Shown in pieces: positions 27,071-35,530 of a stretch of DNA of 64,000 bases; within the stretch, counting starts at the first letter, position 1, and each line of letters begins with the position of its first letter. Position numbers and translations under genes: made by a program. Below the pieces are notes generated by a model, which saw nothing but the letters and a program-made list of their open reading frames with translations, ran no database searches and was not told the origin of the DNA. Source of the stretch: Bacteroidales bacterium (GTDB lineage Bacteria > Bacteroidota > Bacteroidia > Bacteroidales > UBA932); assembly GCA_015060335.1 (NCBI GenBank), contig SUYR01000014.1, positions 1 through 64,000 of the forward strand, read 5' to 3'.

Positions 27071-27544
27071 TCAAAGGCTGTCGAAAATCAATGGCAGAAG
27101 ATCTTCGACATCTGAAAACCGCCAGACTCTTTCTGATCCAATCAGAAGTATCGTCATAGGTCTTCCGCTCATGGTCTGATATTCTGCCATCACCTGACGG
27201 CAGGCCCCGCAAGGCGTCACCGGAGATTTGCATAGAACTCCATTCTGACCGGCAGCGATTGCCAGAGCCTTGATTGGTACTCCCGGGCGGCTTGAGCCGG
27301 CATAGAACAATGCCGTACGTTCTGCGCACAATCCTGATGGAAATGCTGCGTTTTCCTGATTGGATCCTTTGATGATTTCACCGTCCTCATACATTACAGC
27401 AGCTCCGACATTAAAATTGGAATAGGGGGCATAGGACTGTGCAGTGGCCTCTATTGCAGCATTTGCAAGATTGGTTTCTTCGGGCGACAATCCGTTGATT
27501 GAATCGTACTCGTAGTACTCTATTTTGATTTCTTTGTTTGTCAT
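27071..27544 (-). CDS. cdd: Cytidine deaminase
   Basis: 157 residues from the ATG at 27544. The zinc site is intact: C73-A-E75 (GLCAERTALFYA) and PCGACRQ with C112 and C115. APYSNFNVGAAV upstream is the substrate-binding stretch. It deaminates cytidine and deoxycytidine for pyrimidine salvage. It is divergent from mnmA with interlocking promoters. Confidence 0.93.
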   Translation of the reverse strand: MTNKEIKIEYYEYDSINGLSPEETNLANAAIEATAQSYAPYSNFNVGAAVMYEDGEIIKGSNQENAAFPSGLCAERTALFYAGSSRPGVPIKALAIAAGQNGVLCKSPVTPCGACRQVMAEYQTMSGRPMTILLIGSERVWRFSDVEDLLPLIFDSL

Positions 27545-27567
27545 AATAATCAATTAAGTTATCTTTG
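27537..27567 (+). promoter_or_regulatory. Promoter of mnmA
   Basis: TTTG (27537-27540) lies 19 bases before TATCTTTG (27560-27567), a full Bacteroidetes consensus promoter. It overlaps the 5' end of cdd on the other strand. Confidence 0.7.
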
Positions 27568-27588
27568 CAAACGTTGATCTCTAACAGA

Positions 27589-27596
27589 CAAATATA
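27589..27596 (-). promoter_or_regulatory. -7 promoter element of cdd
   Basis: The minus strand reads TATATTTG, 45 bases before the cdd start codon and downstream of the mnmA promoter, so the two transcripts overlap at their 5' ends. Confidence 0.5.
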
Positions 27597-27612
27597 ATGC
27601 TTTTTATTAATA

Positions 27613-29019
27613 ATGTCTATCGATATGCAGGAAAACTCTAAGATTAAGGTTTGTGTAGGACTTTCCGGTGGCGTGGATTCGAGTGTGGCTGCTCTTCTGC
27701 TCAAACAGCAGGGATATGATGTGTTTGCTTTGTTCATGCAGAACTGGCATGATGCATCTGCTACTCTCCATGGTGATTGCGAATGGGAAGAAGACCGTTT
27801 TGTCGCAGAACTGGTGGCAAGAAAGATAGGCATCCCATTCTATTTTGTGGATCTGAGCAAGGAGTACAGGCAGAGAGTAGTCGATTACATGTTTGATGAA
27901 TATGAAAAAGGACGTACTCCAAATCCTGATGTGTTGTGTAATCGAGAGATAAAATTTGATGCGTTCCTTAAATGCGCCCGCAAGTTAGGGGCGGATTATG
28001 TGGCAACCGGTCATTATTGCAGAAAAGAGGTCACAGAAGGTCCGGAAGGCCCGATTTTTAGGATATTGGCAGGCACAGATATGAACAAGGATCAGAGTTA
28101 TTTTCTGTGTCAGCTGACTCAGGAACAACTTTCTCAGGCTATGTTCCCGATAGGTGATATCGTTAAACCGGAAGTGCGCCGTCTTGCGCATGATGCCGAT
28201 CTTCCGTCAGCCGACAAGAAAGACTCCCAAGGAATATGCTTTGTCGGAAAGGTTGATCTTCCTACCTTTCTTCAGCAGAAACTGAAACCTTGTGAGGGTG
28301 ATATTGTGGAGATATTCGACCCTTATTATTCCGAAAATGAGCAATATGCCTTTATCAAGGATACACTGATGTCGATATTGACTGAGGATGTATCGCAGGT
28401 GAAGATGATAACAGATTATGTGTCAGAGGATAAGGCCCTGCCTGCAACCGTCGTCGAGTGTCCATATTCGATGGAAAGAATCTCCTCTCTGTCGGATGAT
28501 GTCTTGCTTAGACTTTCCGAGCCTGTCAGATATGACCTTAAATTCGAGACAGAGACTTACCGCAGTGGAAGAAAACATGTCAAGAAGACCAGATACAAGG
28601 ATAATCCATATGGTAAGATAATAGGCAGACATGATGGAGCACAGTTCTATACAATAGGCCAGCGTAAGGGTCTGAATATCGGCGGGCATAAGGACTCTGT
28701 GTTTGTCATAGAGACGGATATTCCGAATAATATCATTTATGTAGGAGAAGGCCATACCCATAAAGGACTGTCACGAAGTTGTCTCCGCATATCACCGGAT
28801 GAAATACATTGGATCAGACCGGACCTGAGGATGAAAGAAGGCGAGATCAGACGCTATAGGGTGAGGATCCGCTACCGTCAGCCTCTTCAGGATGCAACAG
28901 TGATAATGCGTTCAAACGGACTGTATATACTTTTCGACAGTCCGCAGAGAGGTATTACTCCAGGACAGTTTGCTGTATGGTATGACGGTGATGAGATGCT
29001 CGGTTCCGGAGTCATCTGA
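27613..29019 (+). CDS. mnmA: tRNA 2-thiouridine(34) synthase with a large internal insertion
   Basis: 468 residues. The PP-loop SGGVDSS (18-24), the catalytic cysteines C109 (NPDVLCNREIKF) and C209 (SQGICFVG), and TIGQRKGLNIGG (347-358) identify MnmA, which thiolates U34 of Lys, Glu and Gln tRNAs. The enzyme is about 100 residues longer than the E. coli form. The extra residues lie at about 233-333, between GDIVE and GKIIGRHDGAQFYTIG, inside the central beta-barrel region. The frame is uninterrupted there, so this is not a frameshift. Its 3' end overlaps the convergent flavoprotein gene by 8 bases. Confidence 0.9.
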   Translation: MSIDMQENSKIKVCVGLSGGVDSSVAALLLKQQGYDVFALFMQNWHDASATLHGDCEWEEDRFVAELVARKIGIPFYFVDLSKEYRQRVVDYMFDEYEKGRTPNPDVLCNREIKFDAFLKCARKLGADYVATGHYCRKEVTEGPEGPIFRILAGTDMNKDQSYFLCQLTQEQLSQAMFPIGDIVKPEVRRLAHDADLPSADKKDSQGICFVGKVDLPTFLQQKLKPCEGDIVEIFDPYYSENEQYAFIKDTLMSILTEDVSQVKMITDYVSEDKALPATVVECPYSMERISSLSDDVLLRLSEPVRYDLKFETETYRSGRKHVKKTRYKDNPYGKIIGRHDGAQFYTIGQRKGLNIGGHKDSVFVIETDIPNNIIYVGEGHTHKGLSRSCLRISPDEIHWIRPDLRMKEGEIRRYRVRIRYRQPLQDATVIMRSNGLYILFDSPQRGITPGQFAVWYDGDEMLGSGVI

Positions 29020-30367
29020 TGGATTTCGCAGCGCTTATTCCGGCAAGATAACCTGTTGAAAATGCCGTCTGGAGGTTATATCCTCCTGTATCTGCATCAA
29101 GATCAAGGACTTCTCCTGCGAAATACAGCCCTGCTCTCTTTTTTGATTCAAGAGTTTTGGACGCTATTTCATCGCATGAAACACCTCCGGCAGTGATGAC
29201 GCATCTTTCATAGCCGACGTATCCGGCAATCTCGAATTTCCACCACTTGAGCGCCTTTGCCAATGTCTTGTGGTCTGCGTTAGGATTGAGTTTTAGAAAT
29301 CCTGATATAAGAGACATAGGAAGAACCTTTGTCAAAAGAATTCTGAAGCGGTCCTTGTACTGCTTGTTTGAATTGCGCTTATCCTTGCAGATTTCATTCC
29401 ACAGGGTGTTTATACGTACAGTCAGGTCTTCGATCTCTACAGCCGGCTTGAGGTCGAGGACAGCATGGACCTTGCTACCGTTCATTACGGCATTCACGCA
29501 TTTTCTGCTGACCTTGAAACCGACAGGACCCTCTATGCCTCCGTCGGTGAAATCCATGTCTCCGAATTCGCTTTGCGCCTCATTCCCGTCAATTATTATG
29601 CTTAACTGTATGTTTTTCAGCTGATTGCCGCATAGCAACTTTCCTGTCTCGGAAAGAGAAATGTTTCTGTCTATATGACCTCTGCTGCCACCGGATGTCT
29701 CGCTTGTCTTGTATCCCGACGGAACAATGGCAGTAAGTGAAGGAAATAACGGACGAATGACATGTCCGTATTCGGCAGCCCATCTGTACCCGTCACCTGT
29801 CGATCCGGTCTTTGGGTATGAAAGACCTCCTGTGCAGATTATAAGTCTGCGGGAAGAGTAGGAGGAGCCGTCTGCACATTTCAATGTGAAAGATGTCTCG
29901 ACTACGCTCGACATGACAGCTGGGGAACCGGACATGACTGCGGGATGGCTCGATGTGATTTCGGTGACTTCCTTGCCGCACATAATCCTTGCTCCAGCCC
30001 TTTCGCAAGCCCTGACCAGTGCATCTACTACATCAGAAGCCAAGTGTGAAGAAGGAAATGCACGGTCACCCCTCTCCACTATGCTTTCCATCCCGTTAGC
30101 ATCAAGAAACTCTATCATCTTTTCGGAACTGAGGTTATAGAATGATGGCTTCAGGAAGTTCGGCTTAGGATGAATGTGGGTGCAGAAGTCATTCCATGAC
30201 TTGAGATTGGTGAAATTGCATCTCCCTTTTCCGGTAATCATGATTTTTCGTCCCGGGCGGGACATCTTTTCAAGAACGAGAACGCTTGCTCCGTTATCTG
30301 CTGCACCGGCTGCGGCCATCAGACCGGCAGCTCCGCCACCTATTATTATGATGTCATATGTACTCAT
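29012..30367 (-). CDS. HI0933/YhiN-type FAD-dependent oxidoreductase
   Basis: 451 residues from the ATG at 30367. An upstream extension would be translated through the antisense of tRNA-Thr and is spurious. The FAD-binding GGGAAGLMAAAGAADNG (10-26), GKGRCNFTNL (47-56), CTGGLSYPKTGSTGDGY near residue 178 and the C-terminal GEVLDLDADTGGYNLQTAFSTG region define the family. Homologues are sometimes named BaiN after a proposed bile-acid reductase, but that name is over-applied. Residues about 141-158 (HPAVMSGSPAVMSSVVET) look like an insertion. Part of it is encoded by a short palindromic repeat also found at 51090-51117. Confidence 0.85.
   Translation of the reverse strand: MSTYDIIIIGGGAAGLMAAAGAADNGASVLVLEKMSRPGRKIMITGKGRCNFTNLKSWNDFCTHIHPKPNFLKPSFYNLSSEKMIEFLDANGMESIVERGDRAFPSSHLASDVVDALVRACERAGARIMCGKEVTEITSSHPAVMSGSPAVMSSVVETSFTLKCADGSSYSSRRLIICTGGLSYPKTGSTGDGYRWAAEYGHVIRPLFPSLTAIVPSGYKTSETSGGSRGHIDRNISLSETGKLLCGNQLKNIQLSIIIDGNEAQSEFGDMDFTDGGIEGPVGFKVSRKCVNAVMNGSKVHAVLDLKPAVEIEDLTVRINTLWNEICKDKRNSNKQYKDRFRILLTKVLPMSLISGFLKLNPNADHKTLAKALKWWKFEIAGYVGYERCVITAGGVSCDEIASKTLESKKRAGLYFAGEVLDLDADTGGYNLQTAFSTGYLAGISAAKSIR
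29891..29918 (-). repeat. Copy 1 of a 28-bp imperfect palindromic repeat, inside a coding sequence
   Basis: 26 of 28 bases match 51090-51117 when read on the minus strand. The core is ATGTCGAGNGNAGTCGAGACAT, an imperfect palindrome. It is in frame and encodes part of a loop of the flavoprotein. Confidence 0.8.
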
Positions 30368-30384
30368 AAATTCGTTATATTGCA

Positions 30385-30392
30385 CAAAGTTA
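30385..30392 (-). promoter_or_regulatory. -7 promoter element of the flavoprotein gene
   Basis: The minus strand reads TAACTTTG, 18 bases before the start codon at 30367. This supports that start over the longer frame. Confidence 0.55.
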
Positions 30393-30404
30393 TTGAAAAT
30401 TCCG

Positions 30405-30412
30405 TATATTTG
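30405..30412 (+). promoter_or_regulatory. -7 promoter element of tRNA-Thr
   Basis: TATATTTG is a perfect TAnnTTTG, 30 bases before the first base of the mature tRNA. The same transcript could continue into the SusC gene 25 bases after the tRNA. Confidence 0.55.
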
Positions 30413-30441
30413 CAGTCCCTTTATGATAAAGGAGATACGTT

Positions 30442-30514
30442 GCCAGTTTAGCTTAGTCGGTAGAGCATCGCATTCGTAACGCGAAGGTCGTGGGTTCGAA
30501 TCCCATAGCTGGCT
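30442..30514 (+). tRNA. tRNA-Thr (anticodon CGT)
   Basis: Full cloverleaf: acceptor GCCAGTT/AGCTGGC, D-stem GCTT/GAGC, anticodon loop TTCGTAA with anticodon CGT (reads ACG), T-arm GTGGG-TTCGAAT-CCCAT, discriminator T. CCA is not encoded. The innermost anticodon-stem pair (31-39) is an A-C mismatch. The T6-G67 pair in the acceptor stem is a wobble. Confidence 0.95.
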
Positions 30515-30538
30515 CAATATAGGCAAATACTCCCCAAT

Positions 30539-33500
30539 ATGATTCGGCCTGTAAAAATAGCAACAATTTTCATTCTATTGCTGTCCTCTCTGTATGTATC
30601 TGCGCAGACGAGGACACTTCGTGGTGTCGTCTCTGATTCAGATGGAAATCCATTGCCGGGAGCCGGTGTTGTCATCAAGGAACTGAAAGGCCAAGGTGTC
30701 TCCACGGACTTGGATGGCAGATTTGAGATTGAGATTCCGCAACATGCACAGACTCTGGTATTTTCTTCCCTTGGAATGGAATCTGCCGAGTATATCATAC
30801 CTCGTGTCATCAAGGGCGACATAAAGATTACCCTTGATTATGAGAGTACATTTCTTGATCAGGTAGTGGTGACGGGATATGCACAGACTTCCGTAAAGCG
30901 CATGACGGGCTCTGTAGGTATTGTATCGTCTGATAAGCTTGAAGCTACTCCATTGGCCTCTGTCAGTTCTCTCCTGCAGGGCCAGGTTGCCGGCGTCTCG
31001 GTATCAGCAATATCGGGCCAGCCCGGCGTACAGTCCAGGATCAGGATCAGAGGTACAAACAACCTTTCCGGGAACAGCGATCCTCTGTGGGTTGTGGACG
31101 GAGTACCGATGCAGAATGAATCTGCGTCTATGTCAAAGGAGGAACTTGCAACCGGTGGCTTTGATAACATATTTGTTACCGGTATAGGAAACATCAATCC
31201 GAACGACATTGAAAGCATTACCATCCTGAAAGATGCTGCAGCAGCTGCCATCTATGGATCCAGAGCGGCGAACGGTGTTATTGTTGTGACTACAAAGAAG
31301 GGACAGGCGGGAAGAATGAAGGTTAATTATTCCAACAACTTCACATGGTCGTTCAAGCCGCAAAAGAATCTTCAGCTTATGGATTCAGCCGAGAAACTCT
31401 CTTGGGAACAGGAACTTTGGGATGAATTTTCTGCTGCCGGATATGAGAAATCCTTGACTGACAATACCGTTGTCTTTCCTATAGTCGGTATAGTCGGACA
31501 GATAAGGGCAGGTGTAGGTCCGTTCGCCTCCATGAAAGGAGATGTTGCAGCACAAGATGCATATATATCGGATCTGAGCAAGGTCAGTACAGACTGGTAC
31601 GGTCATCTTTTCCGAAATGCTTTTTCTCATAATCATCATCTGTCTCTGAGTGGCGGATCATCCAAAAGCACGTACTATGTGGCTATGGGATTCAATGATG
31701 ACAACGGAATGCTGATAAGAAACAACTACAAACGCTACAGTCTCAATTCCAAAGTCACAATGACTCCGATTGACAGGCTTCGCATAGAAGTTGGTTATGA
31801 TATGTCACGTCAGTCATCAGTCACGCCAGACAGTTATGTGGATGCTTTCAAATATGCATATTTCGCAAATCCATATGAAAGGGCTTATAATGATGACGGA
31901 ACTTATGCTGCTGACAATACCTATTTCTCATTGGGGTATTATAACGGACGAGGAGTAGAAGAAGTTATGCCGAACAACGGTTTCAGCATATTGAGGGAGC
32001 TTCATAACAATACAACCGAAACCGTCAATTGGGCAAATACGGTGAGGGGAACCGTGGATATCAAGATTCTTGAACCGCTCTCCTTCGTTGGTCTTGCTTC
32101 TTATTCATTCTCCAATAACAGTACAAATAAGGTAGTCGATAAGGATACCTATACTGCTTTCAGGGACCGTCTTGGTAATGACGACAAGAAACAGGATAAT
32201 CTGTATGGCTCTATTTCCCAGAACCGTACTGACAGAAACAGTTATGTTGCGCGTGGACATTTTTCATATAATGACACTTATTCTGATATACATACTCTGA
32301 ATATTCTTGCAGGTGCCGAGATAAGAGGCTCAAAGTCGAACAGCATATTTACCAAGAGATATAATTATAATCCACAGACTGGAACGACCTCTCTTCCACC
32401 GATTTCGGGACCGCAGGACGAGTGGGTGAGAGAAGTGGAAAGGCTTAACGGTGAGTATTTTTCAGAAAGCAGGTATGCTTCCTTCTATGCTTCGGCAGAC
32501 TATTATCTGGATGACAGATATGTTTTCAATGCTTCATTCAGGACTGACGGAAGCTCCAATTTCGGAAGTGACAGACAGTTCAATCCTACATGGAGTGCCG
32601 GTGCTGCATGGCATTTTGCACAGGAGAAATGGCTTAAGGGTAACAATGTTCTCTCTCATGGTACCTTGAGGGCTGCGTATGGCTTTACCGGAGATGTGAA
32701 CACCGGCACTCCTCATCATCTTGTGCTTCAATATACCCAGCAGATGTACAGATACTATGACGGAACTGCCTATATGCTCGGTACTATTCCGTCTGCACCG
32801 AATCCTGACTTGGGATGGGAGAAGACACAGGATATGAAAGTCGGAGCTGATGTGGGATTCTTCAAGGACAGACTGAATATAAATACTGAAGCTTATTACA
32901 GGCTCAGTACTGATGTGGTCACATCGTCTCAGGTGAGTTCGACTACAGGATATACATATGTATATTTCAACTCTGCGGATATAATGAACAGCGGAGTTGA
33001 GACAACTGTTAGCGGTGATATATTCAAGACATCAGACCTCAAGCTTTCTGCGTCTGTCAATTTTGCATACAACTACAATAAAGTGTTGAAATACAGACCA
33101 TCTACGAAAAGCATCACTGCAAAGGACAGATATGTGGAAGGATATCCTGTCGGGGCATTGATTACAGGTAATTATGTCGGGATCGATACCGAAACAGGAC
33201 TATATTCCTATAAACTCAGACCTGACACTGTCATTACAGGTACGAAGGACCTTAACAAGGCAGATAATTACCGCTATTTCCTGGGAAGTACTATTGCTCC
33301 TTTTACCGGAGGATTCAATCTGACTGTTTCGTATAAGTTGCTGAGGTTGAGCGTGTCCGGTGTATATGCGTTCGGTCATAAGGTCTATGACAAGATAGAG
33401 TCACCTGCTTCATATCTCAATGCAAGACACCCGGAACTATCTACAGAAACTGTACAGTCCCAGTATAGCGACCTCTATTCAAACCATCTGAATGTAATGA

Positions 33501-33853
33501 AGGACAGGACTGACAGATGGACAGAGTCAAATAAAAATGGCGTGAAATATCCTCGTATCTACGATCATTTCGGTCAGAAATATAATTTTGATATGAGTAA
33601 TCCGATGGATTATAATATCATAGATGCCATATATCTCAAGGATGTGTCTTACCTGAGGATAAAGACTGTCGTTCTAAGCTGCAATCTTCCTGACCGCTGG
33701 CTCAGAAAGATGAAATTCTCTAATTTCAGCTTTAACCTTACATTAGGTAATCCGTTGACTTTCACCAGTTATGAAGGAATGGACCCTGAAGTCCCTGGAG
33801 CTACATATCCTACAACAAGAACAGTTTCATTCGGTATCAATATTGGATTATGA
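30539..33853 (+). CDS. SusC/RagA-type TonB-dependent outer-membrane receptor (locus 1)
   Basis: 1104 residues. A signal peptide ends near YVSAQ, then a carboxypeptidase-regulatory-like domain (LRGVVSDSDGNPLPGAGV...), a TonB-box-like DQVVVTGY near residue 105, the plug domain with RIRGTNNLSGNSDPLWVVDG and ILKDAAAAAIYGSRAANGVI, and a long barrel ending in ...TVSFGINIGL. This is the pore of a SusCD-type outer-membrane uptake pump. The partner SusD gene overlaps its stop codon. No glycosidase or sensor genes follow, so the substrate class (glycan or peptide) is unknown. Confidence 0.93.
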   Translation: MIRPVKIATIFILLLSSLYVSAQTRTLRGVVSDSDGNPLPGAGVVIKELKGQGVSTDLDGRFEIEIPQHAQTLVFSSLGMESAEYIIPRVIKGDIKITLDYESTFLDQVVVTGYAQTSVKRMTGSVGIVSSDKLEATPLASVSSLLQGQVAGVSVSAISGQPGVQSRIRIRGTNNLSGNSDPLWVVDGVPMQNESASMSKEELATGGFDNIFVTGIGNINPNDIESITILKDAAAAAIYGSRAANGVIVVTTKKGQAGRMKVNYSNNFTWSFKPQKNLQLMDSAEKLSWEQELWDEFSAAGYEKSLTDNTVVFPIVGIVGQIRAGVGPFASMKGDVAAQDAYISDLSKVSTDWYGHLFRNAFSHNHHLSLSGGSSKSTYYVAMGFNDDNGMLIRNNYKRYSLNSKVTMTPIDRLRIEVGYDMSRQSSVTPDSYVDAFKYAYFANPYERAYNDDGTYAADNTYFSLGYYNGRGVEEVMPNNGFSILRELHNNTTETVNWANTVRGTVDIKILEPLSFVGLASYSFSNNSTNKVVDKDTYTAFRDRLGNDDKKQDNLYGSISQNRTDRNSYVARGHFSYNDTYSDIHTLNILAGAEIRGSKSNSIFTKRYNYNPQTGTTSLPPISGPQDEWVREVERLNGEYFSESRYASFYASADYYLDDRYVFNASFRTDGSSNFGSDRQFNPTWSAGAAWHFAQEKWLKGNNVLSHGTLRAAYGFTGDVNTGTPHHLVLQYTQQMYRYYDGTAYMLGTIPSAPNPDLGWEKTQDMKVGADVGFFKDRLNINTEAYYRLSTDVVTSSQVSSTTGYTYVYFNSADIMNSGVETTVSGDIFKTSDLKLSASVNFAYNYNKVLKYRPSTKSITAKDRYVEGYPVGALITGNYVGIDTETGLYSYKLRPDTVITGTKDLNKADNYRYFLGSTIAPFTGGFNLTVSYKLLRLSVSGVYAFGHKVYDKIESPASYLNARHPELSTETVQSQYSDLYSNHLNVMKDRTDRWTESNKNGVKYPRIYDHFGQKYNFDMSNPMDYNIIDAIYLKDVSYLRIKTVVLSCNLPDRWLRKMKFSNFSFNLTLGNPLTFTSYEGMDPEVPGATYPTTRTVSFGINIGL

Positions 33854-35223
33854 TGAAGAAGTCTTTATATATAACACTTTTGTTCTGCATGTGTCTGACC
33901 TCATGCAAAGGCTTCCTCAATGTTAAGCCGCAAGGAAAGGTGCTGCCCGAGACCGATGAGGAATTTGCCACAATAATGCATAACAGAATCAACGATATCG
34001 AGGGAGGATATGACGAATATGTTATTGGAAACATGGATGTTATATCTCGTCGTGAAGGATGTGCGGATGATTTGGATGCAAATATAAAGGTGGGAAGCAT
34101 CACTGCTTATGCCGGAGATGTAATCAACCATCGACAGACTGATTACAGGGAGATATTTGAGATTATAAGGGACTGCAATATCGTGATAGAGAATCTCGAA
34201 GGACGGACAACAACCATGGCTTCTGATGTGCTGGCAGCGGCTTATGCCATGAAAGGAATCTGTTATTACAATCTGATAAGGGATTTCTGTGAGCCATGGG
34301 ATGAGGGAAATGCGGACAGACAGCTCGGTCTTCCGATTGTCAAGAAATTTGATATCAAGGATATGCCCGTGCGTTCCTCGTTAGCCGCTACTGTCGAATA
34401 TACAGAAGGGCTGCTCAACAAGTCGTTGTCAAAGAAGATGTCGGATGGAAAATTCTTCTTTACCGAATATGTCGTGAAGACATATCTTGCAAGACTTGCA
34501 TTCTGGACGGAGGATTGGGATAAGACTATCTCCATATGTTCTGATATAATAGCTGAAAGCGGTATTTCGTTGACCGACATTTCAGGTTATGAGGATATGA
34601 TACAGTCTCAGTATGAGCCTAAGGGAGAGGTGATTGTACGTTCACATATAAACGAAGCGAGCGAACTGGGCTGGTATTTTACATATGTCAAGGGATATAT
34701 GAAGACACGTCCCGTTTCAGCTTCACTTGTGTCTCTTTTCGATAAGGAAAATGATATAAGATATAAAGTGTGTATAGATGCCAAGAGAATGGGAGCCAAG
34801 CTGCCAGAGGCCAGAATCAGACTCTCCGAGATTGTACTGATGTTGTCGGAGGCGCACTATCATCATGGCGAAGAGGAGCATGCCCTTAACTGGCTGAATG
34901 AACTCAGAAGCAAGAGAATCCTTAATGCAGTTGATCTGACAATGGATGACCTGCCTGCTGTCAGAGAATCAGACAGGATTGTGGAAAATGCTGAAGGAGA
35001 GCCCCTTACGCCGCTGCTGCAGGCTATTCTTGATGAGCGTCGCAAGGAATTGTTCCTTGAAGGTGACCGATGGTTTGAACTCAAGAGGAACGGTTGTCCG
35101 GAATGGTGGATAATCAACAACGGACTTAAATATACTACTAAGAAGTATATGTACACAGCTCCAATCTACAAGGGAGATGTGGATCTTAATCCGGATATGA
35201 AGCAGAATGCCGGATACGAATAG
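33850..35223 (+). CDS. SusD/RagB-type outer-membrane lipoprotein (locus 1)
   Basis: 457 residues. The signal peptide ends in a lipobox (LTSC), followed by KGFLNVKPQGKVLPET, the usual SusD N-terminal pattern. The TPR-like core and the C-terminal RKELFLEGDRWFELKRNG segment are typical. It is the surface lid of the SusC pore. It starts in a four-base overlap with the SusC gene. Confidence 0.92.
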   Translation: MMKKSLYITLLFCMCLTSCKGFLNVKPQGKVLPETDEEFATIMHNRINDIEGGYDEYVIGNMDVISRREGCADDLDANIKVGSITAYAGDVINHRQTDYREIFEIIRDCNIVIENLEGRTTTMASDVLAAAYAMKGICYYNLIRDFCEPWDEGNADRQLGLPIVKKFDIKDMPVRSSLAATVEYTEGLLNKSLSKKMSDGKFFFTEYVVKTYLARLAFWTEDWDKTISICSDIIAESGISLTDISGYEDMIQSQYEPKGEVIVRSHINEASELGWYFTYVKGYMKTRPVSASLVSLFDKENDIRYKVCIDAKRMGAKLPEARIRLSEIVLMLSEAHYHHGEEEHALNWLNELRSKRILNAVDLTMDDLPAVRESDRIVENAEGEPLTPLLQAILDERRKELFLEGDRWFELKRNGCPEWWIINNGLKYTTKKYMYTAPIYKGDVDLNPDMKQNAGYE

Positions 35224-35322
35224 GCTTGCTGTCAAAATCTGATGAGCGATATATTACAATCATTCTGATGAGTACAAGCGACTTGAGAATCTATTCACTA
35301 TGATATTGAAATAGGAAAGAAT

Positions 35323-35511
35323 ATGAAAAAGCCAATACTTATACTGTCATTCACGGCAATCCTTACAGGATGTGCCTATAGTGAGTTGCCACCCAAGACG
35401 GACGATATTACCAATGAATACGTCCTGCCGAAAGGCGAACTGCCGTCAGCTGCTGAAAAGGCAGAAGTAGCAGCAGCCAAAGCAGAATATGAACAGTCAA
35501 TAAAGAAATAA
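35323..35511 (+). CDS. Small lipoprotein of the SusCD locus
   Basis: 62 residues. A clear lipoprotein signal (ILSFTAILTGC) is followed by a short, charged tail rich in Ala, Glu and Lys (EKAEVAAAKAEYEQ), probably one helix. I recognise no family. It lies 99 bases after SusD and 19 bases before the next lipoprotein gene in the same direction, so it is probably the third member of the operon. Confidence 0.65.
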   Translation: MKKPILILSFTAILTGCAYSELPPKTDDITNEYVLPKGELPSAAEKAEVAAAKAEYEQSIKK

Positions 35512-35530
35512 CCCAATAAAATTTATGTAT

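Noticed and set aside
29012..30367. Naming the flavoprotein BaiN
   Set aside because: HI0933-family proteins are broadly spread and the name is often propagated by similarity alone. The sequence shows only an FAD oxidoreductase.
30368..30526. 53-residue N-terminal extension of the HI0933-type flavoprotein
   Set aside because: It is translated through the antisense strand of tRNA-Thr and its promoter. The family pattern begins at MSTYDIIIIGGG (30367), with a -7 element just upstream.
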